A stretch of 64,000 bases of DNA from Trebouxia sp. TZW2008 (Eukaryota > Chlorophyta > Trebouxiophyceae > Trebouxiales > Trebouxiaceae), in assembly GCA_002118135.1 (NCBI GenBank), contig BDIU01000343.1, positions 62,001-126,000 of the forward strand, in the 5' to 3' direction. The notes beneath the pieces were generated by a model that had not been told where the DNA came from, searched no databases, and saw nothing but the letters and a program-made list of their open reading frames with translations. Below are positions 23,601 through 32,429 of the stretch, in pieces. Every line of letters starts with the position of its first letter. Positions within the stretch are counted from its first letter, which is position 1. The translations under genes were made by a program, and so were the position numbers.

Positions 23601-26600
23601 GTGAAGACTGTTTTGATATCTGCAGCATTGTTGACAAGATATCTTCCAAAACATAGTGATTCAGCTGAAAAGACAGATACCCTTTATTGTATCTTGGATC
23701 CTCAGAGACTACACGCCAAACAAGAGAAACGGAACAGCATTCAAGCTCCTCTGTCTTGTTATGACTGTGCAGTTTGTGGATCTGTCATCATTGCTTAGTA
23801 CTGCCCTTCCTATTGAAGTCTGCAGGGGATAACAAAGCATCAATGTCGCTACACCAAACTTGCCCTGTGTCGCATGCGCTCGTAAATGTACAATCCATCT
23901 ACAGCTACAACGCTTTAGGGTCACTCAGGAGGAGTTTGAAGCAAGGCATCAGACAGTACTTTGCCATAGAATGCACAGACAGATTATCTACTCACACGGT
24001 GTCATGACTCAATTAGAAAAGCAAGCACACAAATCCCAACACTGCTTGTGTGCTGCAGTATTGTGCTTGAGCCAAGAACTAGTGACATGGAGTCCCTCAG
24101 AAGAGGTATGAGTCAAGGCATCAAGCATTGCATTGCCAAAGCATGCAAAGACAAACCACGTGATAAAGTGCATTGTGTCAGTACCCAATGCCTTTGTATG
24201 CATGCACATCCCAACACTGCTTGTGTGCTGCAGTGCTGTGCTTGAGCCGCAAACGTATGACGCACTAGAGTCACTGAAGAAGAGTCTGAGTCAAGGCATC
24301 AGGCAGCGCATTGCTACAGCATGCATGGACAGACTCAGCTTCACTCAGCCACCTTTAGGGGTGTTGGTGCCGCCCCCTGACCCCGCCAGGAGGCTGCTGG
24401 GGGGGTTGCTGGGGGGCTCAGCTGGGGATCTGGTCAATAAGTAAGCTGCTATTGCTTTTAAGCATGCTGGTCTGTTTCATTTTGTTATCAGGACATTGGT
24501 GCCGGCCCCTGACCCGGCTTGGGGGTTCCTGGGGATTTTGTTGGGGGCCTCAGCTGGAAACCTCATGAACAGGTGGGCTGATAAGCAACTTGCTACAATT
24601 CACACTGCATGTCAGCTGAGTTCCCTGCATTGCTTGCGCAGGGGTCTGCACGAGGACAGTTTGTTGTAAGACATTTGTCTTGGTAACCAATGCAGTGACG
24701 CAAAGAGAACTACTGTGCTGGAGTGCTTGCACAGACGTCTGGGTTGTGCCGATTCATCTGACTGCATTGCATTGTCTGGCGCAGCGGAAACATCGTAAGT
24801 GCTTTGTGGGCAACTTCTTGAAGGGCTATATGCATTTTCTCATGGCATGCATATAATGACATGGCTTGCATGAATGCAAACCACAGCAAATGCGCTGGTC
24901 ACAAATCCTCCAATGCTGGGGCAGCTCTTGATCAGTTGGACAGTTGGAGACAGTTGATTGCCCCAGCACATACCTGGGGCTGCTGAGCCCGTCTAGCATG
25001 CATTATGATTGAATGGAAATAAAACTAGAATCTTGTGCGTTTTGCCAAGTCTACCTGGCTTCCTGAGCACTTCTCTTTCATGCTGCAGATCGGAATGGAG
25101 AACTCAGCTGAGTCAACTTGCTGAGCAGCTGAGTACACTCAAGACCAGCCTACAGTCACTTCAGTGCTTTGTGCAGCTCCCATTGCTCTTCATCTGGCAG
25201 CAGCAACTCAAAGCTGTCATGCATCAAGCTCTCAGGCAGGAACTCAACTTGCTTCCTCAGAGTGTTCAAGCTGAAATTCTGAGCATCAAACCATCACATG
25301 ACAAAGCCTTACGCCATCAGGAGCAACCTTCAAGGGCTGTTGACACGACTCACACCTCTTCTTCTTCAGCTCTTCACGGGGAAGCTGTTGAACAGTCAGC
25401 AGCAGAGGCAGCAGCAGGAGAGGCAGCTTCAGCGGAAGCTGTAGAAGGTGACTCAGGAGCAGGTTTTATCCATCTTAGTCATGGCAGAGCAGATTCTGGA
25501 CATGCTGAGCATGACTCATCTGCATTGGCAGATCAGTCACTCCCTCATGAAGCAACACCTGTGACATGGCAGCAGGAAGAAGGTGACACACAGCCATACA
25601 GACAGACTGTACAGCAGCATCGTGAAGCTTCAGCACAGCTGCCTGACAGAGGCCTGCAGCATGCGTCTTCTTCATCTGGTGGTCTGCAGCATGCTTCTTC
25701 TTCATCAAACAGGGCGTTTCCAAGAGCCCCTCAGGGCAGAAGCCCTTCACAGGCAATGCTTGCCCAGTCAACGTTCTTGAGGGCAACTCTGAGTGAGCTG
25801 TTGAGACTGACACATCCTACTCAGAGTCAGTATCAGCCAATTTCCTGTGGCTGGTACTCAACAGGTGAGCGGCTTTCAGCTAAACGCAACAGCGCAAAAC
25901 CAAGAAGAGACACTGAATCCAAGACAATGCAAGATTGCATCATTAGGCATTAGGAAAGCATTCTCTCTTCAGGCTACGATGCCTCTCTTCTTGATTCTTC
26001 CCCTGCTGCTATAAGCGCCTTCAGCTGTTGGACACTCTATGCATGGCAGGTGTTGCCAGATCAAAATGCCTTTTTGCCCAGTCAGTAAGGCTTGGCATGT
26101 TTGTCTCATACAGTTCATGACTCACAAGGGCCAGAGTTATTGCTTGCTTTGTTGCCTATGCCTGCATGCAAGGTACAGGCTAGAATACAGCAATTATGTG
26201 ATGAAACAAGCCTACTGTATGGCCCATAGGAAAGGGGTGAGGCGTACCTTACCTACTGTGCATTCGTGCGGGCACAGGTGTCAAAGCACTCAATCCATCA
26301 ATCAACAGCCAACATTCGGTCTTTTCAAAAACGTGCAGCTGTCTGTCAGGAGGCAACTGACACAAAATGGACTCAAACAGGCTTCATACAGTCACACAAT
26401 GATTATCGCTGGTGGAGTGCAGATGGGGGTGAGGTGGTGGGTATTGTTGAGACCATGGGTCTGAAGCAGGCTGTCTCAAAAGAAAACAGCAGTATTTTGT
26501 GGAATGCAGAAAGCACTTTTCTGTGTGTGTACTGACGACCCATCTTGGGGTGCAGATGGGGTTGAGATTATGGGTCTGGGGTCCTTTAGGGCTTTGCGGC

Positions 26601-29600
26601 AAGCCCTAGGGGTGGCTGGAGTCAGATGCTTGGACAGACTGCTAGAAGTGCGCGTGCATGACGCCATGCAACAGCTTTCAAACGCCCTCAGCTCAGCCCA
26701 GCATGGTAAGTCAATTATCTGGACAGAAATTTAGAAGCATGTGTGCATGATGCTGCGTGATAAAACTTAGATGTCCTCAGCTCAGCACCGCACGGTCTGT
26801 CCATCTGATACAAGCATGCATGAATGATGCTGTGCGACACGCTGTAAGTGCCTGCAGCTCAGCACTGCATGGCAAGTCGATTGTCTGGACATAATGTTAA
26901 AAGCATGCATGCACTGCACAACAGAATGCACGGCTGGAGACACAAATGCATGTTGCCATGCAACAGGTTTCAAATGCCCTCAGCGCAGTACAGCATGGTA
27001 AATCAACTGTGTCAACTGACTGTCAAAAGCAGGCAATATTGGCAAGAGCTCTCAATACAGCATGTCTTCGCAAGAAGCGCATCAGGATGGTTGTGTGATC
27101 TTCAACTGATCTGGATGCTGTTGTTATCACTCAATGTCTGTTGATTGCATGCTGTAGCTTGGATCTAATGCAACTTTCAACCTTTTGGGTGTTGACACCC
27201 CAATCTTGGCTTCTGGTCCATTTCTGGGTGTTGTTGTGTTTGATACAAACAGGTTGTAATGCAGGGGTACTGAATTTACCTTCCGGCAGCAATGCAGACA
27301 CAGCAGCTTTCAAGGAAGCTGTCAAGAACGGCAACAGGCTGTGGCCCATCCTCTCACATCATCTAGCAGCCCTGGGGCAGGCGAGCCTGATTAGGCAATG
27401 CCTTGCTAATGAACTTTCCACAGCTGAAAGGTCCGCTTTCTGTTCACTACCAGGCAAAGACCAGTTGACATTATGCTGCCGCATGCAATTATATATGTGT
27501 GATTAGATGTGTTTGGTGTGTGCCGCATGTATGTTCACATGCAAATTCGTTTGTATGTGTGGTGAAGATAAGTCTAAACTATTCTCAGGGCAGGGTATTT
27601 AAATGCCTAATCCTGCAGAGCATGTATCTATATAACTTGTTTGAATGTTGGATCTCAAATCGGCATTGACTGCACTACACTGGCATCTTTGTCAAAATAT
27701 GACATAGTCCCTTTTGACCGTTTGCCAAGCCATGCTGTGCTGAGTGGCTCAGAATTAAGGCCAGGGGAACTTTGCAGGCTGCTCAGACCAGCGCTAAGTC
27801 AGATGAAGGGCCCTGGTCCTGACCCTCAAAATGCAGCAGGCACAGCACCTCAGGGTCTGGGTCACAAAGGAAAGCAACCAGGACAAAGCTTCCATCCGCA
27901 GCCTCAGCAACAGCAGCAGCAGCAGCAGCAGCGACAGCAGCAGCAGCTGCCAAGACAAGTGCCAGTTGGTATTGCCGAGGAGGTTGCTGCATCCCTTGGA
28001 TACAACCAAAGCCAGAATGGGCAAGCTTCAGCAGAAACAGATACTCAACCGGGGGTGCTGATACTCCTGTGTGTGCTCAATCATATGCCAAGGTCCGCCT
28101 TACAAATTGTCTCTTGTACATATTGGTGCATATTTGGCTTTGGGGTGTACACCTTCACGACAGCATGCATCAGCCAGCAATTGCCCAACTGACCCAAATG
28201 CTGATCCAAGAATCAACAGGTCCAGGGTTCAAGTGTTGTTTTCTACAAAACGTTGCTGCTGAAAATCCCAATACTGCACATGTGTTGTCGCTCACCATGC
28301 CCAGGACGATGTCACTGCAGCATGACTGATTGATCTCTTGCTCAATGAATTGATTTGCCGCATGACTGACTTCATGATTTGTTGACTGGTTAAATATTTG
28401 TCTTGATTGGTTTTCAATAGGCAAGTATGTGTTCAGGTATGTGTTTGACGGGCGCCTGGGGATTCTCAAGGGGCAGGGCAGTAGTCAGGGGCAACTTGAT
28501 ATGACCGCCCTAGTGCATGGCGTGTCAGCCTGGTTTCAGAACCAGGAGCTGCATCAATTTGAGGTGGGTGTCAATGTCACAAGACCCTGTGTTTGTTTGT
28601 ACATACAAAAGCGGATTATTCTGGCGCATGTACCTTGACATATGCACTGAAACTTGTTGGCTGGCCAGAGAATGGAAAACTCTTTCATTGTCTTGCACGA
28701 CCAGTCGATGCTATCAGGCCACATCCACTAACTTACGTGCCACTCTGTTCCACACAGACTCAGCTTTCATAAAAGCAATGATGCCAGTGTGGCCAAGTCA
28801 GAAATGGAACCAAGAGAATGCGTGCCAATCGCAATGGAAAGTACACTGACCAAGACAGTGGCAATGACACTCACAGCAGCAATAGCAATCAAAAAAGGCT
28901 TATGAGCATTAAGCACACGAGATGAGCAATAGTTGGAAAAGCAGGGAAAGCAGCAGTGAAAGAAGCAGTGACAGCAACAGTGATAGCAAACAGTCAAAGC
29001 AACAGCAAAAAGAATATGCAGCAGAGCAAGGCATTCTAGAGCTGTGTATGTACATCATGACAGTGCTTTGATATCTTTGACTGTACTTCCATACAAGCGG
29101 TCATATAACGGGTGCCAAGCTTGTTACATACATAACACATACATATGCATGCTGATTGGGCTCAAAAGCCTTGCCAGGTACGTGTATCATGCATCTGTCT
29201 CTGAGCAACCTAGTCTGTGCACATGCTGAATCACTACATTTGCGCTAACCAAGAGTTACACAAGCTTGTGTTGATGCAAATGCTGCTGCAGGCAGCCAGT
29301 CAGTACATCCATGCCTGCGTTCAAGTGGTGACAAGCGCAAAAGCTGTTCATATCCATGTAATTTCATACAAACGATCATGCAGTGGGTGACAAACATGTT
29401 GTGTTGATGCAGAAGCTATTGCAGGCAGCCAATCAGTATATCTGTGCCTACATTCAAATGGCGATAAGCACAAAAATTGTGCATATCAGTGTCATGCGAT
29501 GGGTGACAACCTTTTTGTGCTAGTGCAGAAGCTCTTGCAGACAGCCAATCAGTGCATCTGTGCCTACATTCAAGTGGTGACAAGCACAACTGCCAGCTGC

Positions 29601-29810
29601 ATTCAGGCAGCTGGAATTCAAATTGGTCTGCCTAGTGAGGTTGGACGATTGATCGCATTTTTGCAACAAGTCAGCAGGGCATTTGCTGGACATGGGGCTG
29701 TTGAGAAGGGCCGTTCTGCCATACAAGGCAGGGCTTTACTGAAACAATTCTTGCCTGCTTTTTTGCTGGACATTTGGCAATGCCTGGCACTTAGTGAGGA
29801 AAGCAGCTAG
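14698..29810 (+). CDS. WASHC5: Strumpellin, WASH complex subunit 5
   Basis: Strumpellin is the large scaffold subunit of the WASH complex, which activates Arp2/3 actin branching on endosomes. Exons matching along the animal protein in order include 14797-14994 (FDFSYFADAAVAEARIESS), 15059-15163, 15331-15547 (IMLLLDRCIPSLPRERS), 16152-16431 (LAAQLYIALYFAPEMLHG), 16882-17011, 17743-17934 (LLRWLLLHTSGSPQSKL), 18825-19028, 19148-19190, 21127-21963 (CELGYAWGLMGGLVPYL), 22272-22445, 23147-23337, 24234-24440 (LSQGIRQRIATACMDRL), 25089-25864, 26556-26705 (LGVAGVRCLDRLLEV), 27253-27430, 27619-about 28049, about 28173-28219, 28421-28563 and 29529-29810 (terminal, LPSEVGRLIAFLQQ). Adjacent phases agree for most. 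Exon 1 (14698-14748) is a guess from phase. Exons 21127-21963 and 25089-25864 hold long Ser/Gln-rich insertions, and 27619-28049 a short polyQ tract. Parts near 19.2-21.1 kb and 28.6-29.5 kb are unresolved. Confidence 0.87.
15578..15947 (+). repeat. Tandem duplicate of strumpellin exon 15331-15547
   Basis: The second copy encodes GIMLLLDTSTLSSPSERN through SSEAPAAARLF, closely parallel to the first. Its acceptor (TTTAG) and donor (GTGCAC) give the same phase in and out as the first exon's end, so inclusion would keep frame. It cannot simply replace copy 1, because from the preceding phase-0 exon it would begin with TAG. It is interrupted by the inserted element at 15730-15892. Confidence 0.75.
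15730..15892. mobile_element. Short inverted-repeat element (MITE) with 8-bp target duplication, introner-like
   Basis: The 163-bp insert is flanked by TTTGCAGG at 15722-15729 and again at 15893-15900. Its ends are CCCCTG and CAGGGG, continuing as imperfect inverted repeats for about 28 bases. The uninterrupted sister exon shows the original empty site. Removing element plus one target copy restores the exon reading frame, and the right-hand duplication supplies a TTTGCAG acceptor. The matching donor would have to be a weak GC. There is no coding capacity, so it would be non-autonomous. Confidence 0.75.
15999..16151 (+). repeat. Acceptor-side copies of strumpellin exon 16152
   Basis: GTACCCAGAGCAGTGTCTTGC (about 16025) and CTCAGAGCAGTACCTAGCTAG (about 16107) precede the working TACACAGAGCAGTATCTAGC. 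Each is followed by TGCAAA-like sequence. The two upstream copies have lost frame or a usable acceptor. Confidence 0.6.
17450..17742 (+). repeat. Acceptor-side copies of strumpellin exon 17743-17934
   Basis: Two roughly 143-nt units repeat the first half of the exon, including the CATGCAGGGTATACATG junction and CTGCGCTGGCTGCTG-like coding sequence, then run into intron sequence ending ATGCTGAAGGCCTG. The working exon is the third and last copy. Confidence 0.8.
17975..18366 (+). repeat. Donor-side copies of strumpellin exon 17743-17934
   Basis: The second half of the exon recurs at about 17980-18005 (short), 18075-18165 and 18185-18355: AAAGACGCAGTGGATCAA, CTGCTGGACGCCTGTTAC and TCCTGGGTTTGTTTCC-like words. 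Copy 18185-18355 also repeats the exon's first half. They lie downstream of the working donor. Confidence 0.75.
19243..19364. repeat. AAAAG pentanucleotide microsatellite
   Basis: About 24 units of AAAAG with one ACAAG interruption, in a strumpellin intron. It creates false Lys/Arg/Glu reading frames. Confidence 0.95.
19640..20765 (+). repeat. Four diverged tandem units in a strumpellin intron
   Basis: The junction-like word TTGCAGAGCGCTGCAGACTG recurs near 19660, 19927, 20307 and 20566, each followed by CAACACAGAAGTCTTTGG-like sequence and an AACATGTATCAAGTCAAGG tail. Spacing is about 260-380 nt. They look like copies of an exon acceptor, but I could not place a working exon among them; the strumpellin segment expected here is otherwise unaccounted for. 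Confidence 0.65.
20885..21085. repeat. Imperfect TCTGAG/GAGTCT hexamer repeat
   Basis: A long run of GAGTCT-type hexamers reading Ser-Glu in one frame. It sits just before the acceptor at 21126 and has no recognisable splice acceptor of its own, so it is treated as intronic. A shorter relative is coding at 32710-32750. Confidence 0.8.
21700..21840 (+). repeat. 66-nt coding repeat in strumpellin insertion
   Basis: Three successive units encode AMAEAEQGQHEEPNPRAAS, ATAEAEQGQQQDPNPRAAS and the start of a third, AMAEAQ. They lie in a low-complexity insertion absent from animal strumpellins, just before the conserved LDQLVGL and ELGYAWGLMGG segment. Confidence 0.85.
22505..22750 (+). repeat. Donor-side copies of strumpellin exon 22272-22445
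   Basis: Two decayed copies of the exon's end (GACATCATTGTCTACTTCATC and GGCCTGCTGACTTTGGCACA, then TTTTGGCTTGTTGACTTTGGC) lie downstream of the working donor. The first has an in-frame stop before GTAAGC. Confidence 0.75.
23900..24160 (+). repeat. Acceptor-side copies of strumpellin exon 24234-24440
   Basis: Copies near 23905-23985 and 24045-24160 repeat the SLKKSLSQGIRQ-encoding block and the CTTGTGTGCTGCAG-type acceptor, with stops and base changes. Their AAGGCATCA core is conserved. Confidence 0.75.
24491..24570 (+). repeat. In-phase duplicate of the PDPA-encoding exon end
   Basis: TLVPAPDPAWGFLGILLGASAGNLMN parallels VLVPPPDPARRLLGGLLGGSAGDLVN at the end of exon 24234-24440 (each segment shown here spans one peptide block). 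It has an acceptor (TTATCAG) and donor (GTGGGC) with matching phases, so it may be a used exon rather than a relic. Confidence 0.6.
24946..25020 (+). repeat. Dispersed SINE-like repeat, copy 2
   Basis: It starts GGAGACAGTTGATTGCCCC and continues to CCGTCTAGCATGC and a GATTGAATGG tail. It lies in a strumpellin intron just before exon 25089. Confidence 0.75.
26400..26470 (+). repeat. Acceptor-side copy of strumpellin exon 26556-26705
   Basis: GTGCAGATGGGGGTGAGGTG and ACCATGGGTCTGAAG parallel the working exon start. Its own donor-like GTGAGG interrupts the frame. Confidence 0.65.
26770..27010 (+). repeat. Donor-side copies of strumpellin exon 26556-26705
   Basis: Three copies of the exon's CAACAGCTTTCAAACGCCC and AGCTCAGCCCAGCATGGTAAG junction lie near 26770, 26850 and 26950-27010. 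All retain a GGTAAG, GGCAAG or GGTCTG-like donor position. Confidence 0.75.
27904..27947 (+). repeat. CAG repeat encoding polyQ in strumpellin
   Basis: An interrupted CAG tract gives about nine Gln, an Arg and four Gln. This is a further example of CAG expansion in coding sequence of this genome. Confidence 0.9.
29265..29525 (+). repeat. Acceptor-side copies of the last strumpellin exon
   Basis: Two roughly 120-nt units (about 29270 and 29400) repeat GATGCAGAAGCTATTGCAGG, CAGCCAATCAGTATATCTG and CATTCAAATGGCGATAAGC. The third copy is the working exon 29529-29810, which alone continues to a stop. Confidence 0.8.
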
Positions 29811-30634
29811 CAGATTTTTTTTAAAACCTTTGAAATAGCTGAAAAGCATTTTGCTGAAATTGTGACCGTGAGACTTTTGCAGCACTGGTGTATGCGAGTC
29901 GACTGACTGAAGCAAAACAATGGCAAATGCGCAACATGAACTACTGTCCAGCTTGATCACATCACTCAACAGAAAGGGTCTCATCTAGGACCTCCTTTTC
30001 AGAAACACCAGCTCAATGCTGTTGATTAACGTGGCTATGACAGGATGCCATCACATTGTCATAAGATTCTATGATGTAGCTCACAACGTATAATATTGTC
30101 ATTGCGTCTGAAACTGCCATGACAGTCGTGATCTAGACCTCGACATTATTTCGTGTTAAACAATGGAAAGGAATTTGCTGACAACATCAATTAATTACCA
30201 TTCAAAGCCATGACATTGTTGAGCGTTGACACGACCTGCTGGATCGTGCATCGGCACCATTTGATGAGCCAGCGACAGCGCGTGTACAGTACCGTTGCTT
30301 CAGCGACGTCCAAACGCTGCAACACCGGTGTTGTGTGTATGTGGCAGTGTTACAAAAAGTGTAGATAGATGAGAGAAGATTTTATCCACATGCAGCACTT
30401 GCTGTGGCGGAAACCCTACGAGATAATGGCAGCTTTTCTGTTGCGCAGTGTCCTTGACAATCGCTTCGTGCGGGGCGGCCTTTTGTACGCCCGCCTGACA
30501 GAATACTCCGCCGCATTGCGCAGGATTGCCTGCTTGTGCACCCTTGCTTGTGTGATCGCAACAGCTGTTACTTGGTACAGAATCGGTTGTGGTGACGCTT
30601 GCTGGACAGCGTGCTCAGATAGAGCGCTGGCTCG
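29811..30634. other. Intergenic region after strumpellin
   Basis: 3' flank of strumpellin followed by the 5' region of the small zinc-finger gene. From about 30200 it looks richer in CpG. A frame from 30426 (MAAFLLRSVLDNRFVRGG) could be a targeting peptide for the next gene, but I could not find a donor joining it in phase. Confidence 0.5.
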
Positions 30635-31007
30635 ATGCCACTCAACCCTCAGCCTCTTCTGGACATGGTCAAAGGAATCGCCACTGTAAGTAACATGCAA
30701 CGCCTCTGTTGCTCTGCTGTGAGTCAATGCCCGACGCATAACGCAGTTTTGTCTACCAAGGAAGGACGTGGTTGTGTGATTGATCTGTCGTATCGTGCAG
30801 TTCGGCGCCGGATACGTTGCCATTGAAACGATCGGAAACTTTTGGCCCCAGCTGTTTGACGCCAACTGTCGCGTCTGTAAAGGAACTGGATGTATGACAT
30901 GCCCCACATGTCACGGCACAAAGGAGGTGCGGCGTCGGACACTGACGCCTGAAGCTATGGAAAAGCTCAAGCTTCCGGGTTTTATGGAACCCCCTGACGC
31001 AACGTAG
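30635..31007 (+). CDS. Small DnaJ-type cysteine-rich zinc-finger protein
   Basis: Exon 30635-30685 (MPLNPQPLLDMVKGIAT) joins exon 30801-31007 in phase, giving about 85 residues. The core has CRVCKGTGCMTCPTCHGTK, two CxxC pairs in the CxxCxGxG style of the DnaJ zinc-binding domain, without a J domain. Plastid proteins such as BSD2, ORANGE and LQY1 carry comparable motifs and act as chaperones or disulfide-handling factors. The upstream GFGAGYVAIETIGNFWP segment looks membrane-associated or structural. A targeting peptide encoded further upstream is likely but unproven. GTAGGT overlaps the apparent stop, so a further exon is possible. Confidence 0.6.
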
Positions 31008-31467
31008 GTCGCAGTTGCCTCAAACTTGCACACATCAACATCATAGCGCTATACCACAACTTGCATCACCAAAATGTGATCTGCATAAGTCTGTCAAATT
31101 GCAGACATGCACTTGTGGGAGGCCCACTTCATCACCACCTTTCACCTTTAAATTCGCACGCTGATTGAGCTGCATGGCATTATTGTCATAGCAGGCACTT
31201 GCACAAATGTGCAAAGACACACACTTTCACCTGCACATATGTACCTGCATATCTGCAAAGCCTTGTTTTCTTAATTTGCCTTCAACTGGGCAGAATGCTC
31301 ATTGAAGTTTTAGATGCCCAATCCCTGCCCGTCACCAAGCACATGGTGTCTCCACTGACAATGCATTGTCATGACCGTTAATGACAATGCATTGCAAGCT
31401 CTGACATGACGTGGCGTTGCAGGACAGCTGTTGCATGCTGTAGCATTGCATGATGTAGCACGCTGTG

Positions 31468-31560
31468 ACACGACACGACACGACACGACACGACACGACA
31501 CGACACGACACGACACGACACGACACGACATGACATGACATGACATGACATGACATGACA
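31468..31560. repeat. ACGAC/ATGAC pentamer array with a sharp internal switch
   Basis: About twelve CGACA units are followed directly by about six TGACA units. The two halves differ by a single C-to-T change at a CpG. Confidence 0.95.
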
Positions 31561-32245
31561 CTACAGTACAGCAATTCTCATTGTCATTGCATTCCCTTCT
31601 CTGTGTTTGGACACAACTGAGTGAATGTGCAGCTGTAAGGTTAGTCGTAGCAACAGTCGAGTTACTAAACCTTGAACAGTTCAGCTACTTAATGCTGCAA
31701 TGATGTTCTCATGGCTGTGCTCTCCAACACTGACACCTGCACAACGTGAGTGCTGAGTTGTTTGTTGGTTTTCTGATTTTCTCGTACCTGAGCTCTTCAA
31801 CAATCAAAGCTTTGAAGCAAGAATGCTGAGCTGAACTTTGGCGCTCTACATTTGTCACGCCTCGGCTCTTCACATTTTCAACATCTTCAACATTCAAATC
31901 TCTGAAGCATGACTGCTGAGCTGGTTGTTGTTGTTCTGATTTGTTGTGGCTGGGCTGTTCAACTTTCAGACCTTCAAAAGCATTAGTGCTGCAACATGCT
32001 GATAATCAGCGCACTGCTAAGCATGAGTAGCTAGCAAATATCAACAAGATGCTGCTTAGCCAGAAAGTAATGCAGGTGAGTCTGGCTCTTGTCTGAAGTT
32101 TGGAACGACATTGCTTTGTTTGATTTGCAACAGTTGAACATCAGTTGAACTGTCTTTGCCGCAATGCTCAAAACAAGCCAGCCTGGCTAGATAAGGTTTA
32201 GCCATGCACATTCAGCTCATATGCTGGCAAGTGTAAGTATCGTCA

Positions 32246-32307
32246 CCAGCACCAGCACCAGCACCAGCACCAGCACCAGCACCAGCACCAGCACCAGCAC
32301 CAGCACC
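32246..32307. repeat. CACCAG hexamer microsatellite
   Basis: Ten perfect ACCAGC units. No coding context was found. Confidence 0.95.
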
Positions 32308-32429
32308 ATTGTTCTGAATACAATCATATCAACATTATCAATGCCATTGTTGATATCATTGTTATGACCATTATTGTGTGTGAGTGATGATGTGTCTTCA
32401 CGCACGATGCCAGCGGCCGCACGGCTCAG

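Larger units (their letters stand above)
31008..32390. other. Region without a supported gene, microsatellite-rich
   Basis: It contains two microsatellites, listed separately, and diffuse repeated words such as CTTCAACATTCAAA and GCTGAGCTG around 31740-32000. No exon with coherent phase was found. Confidence 0.5.

Noticed and set aside
31332..31574. Open frames of repeated Ser-Cys-Arg-Val or Met-Ser-Cys-His
   Set aside because: Products of the CGACA/TGACA pentamer array.
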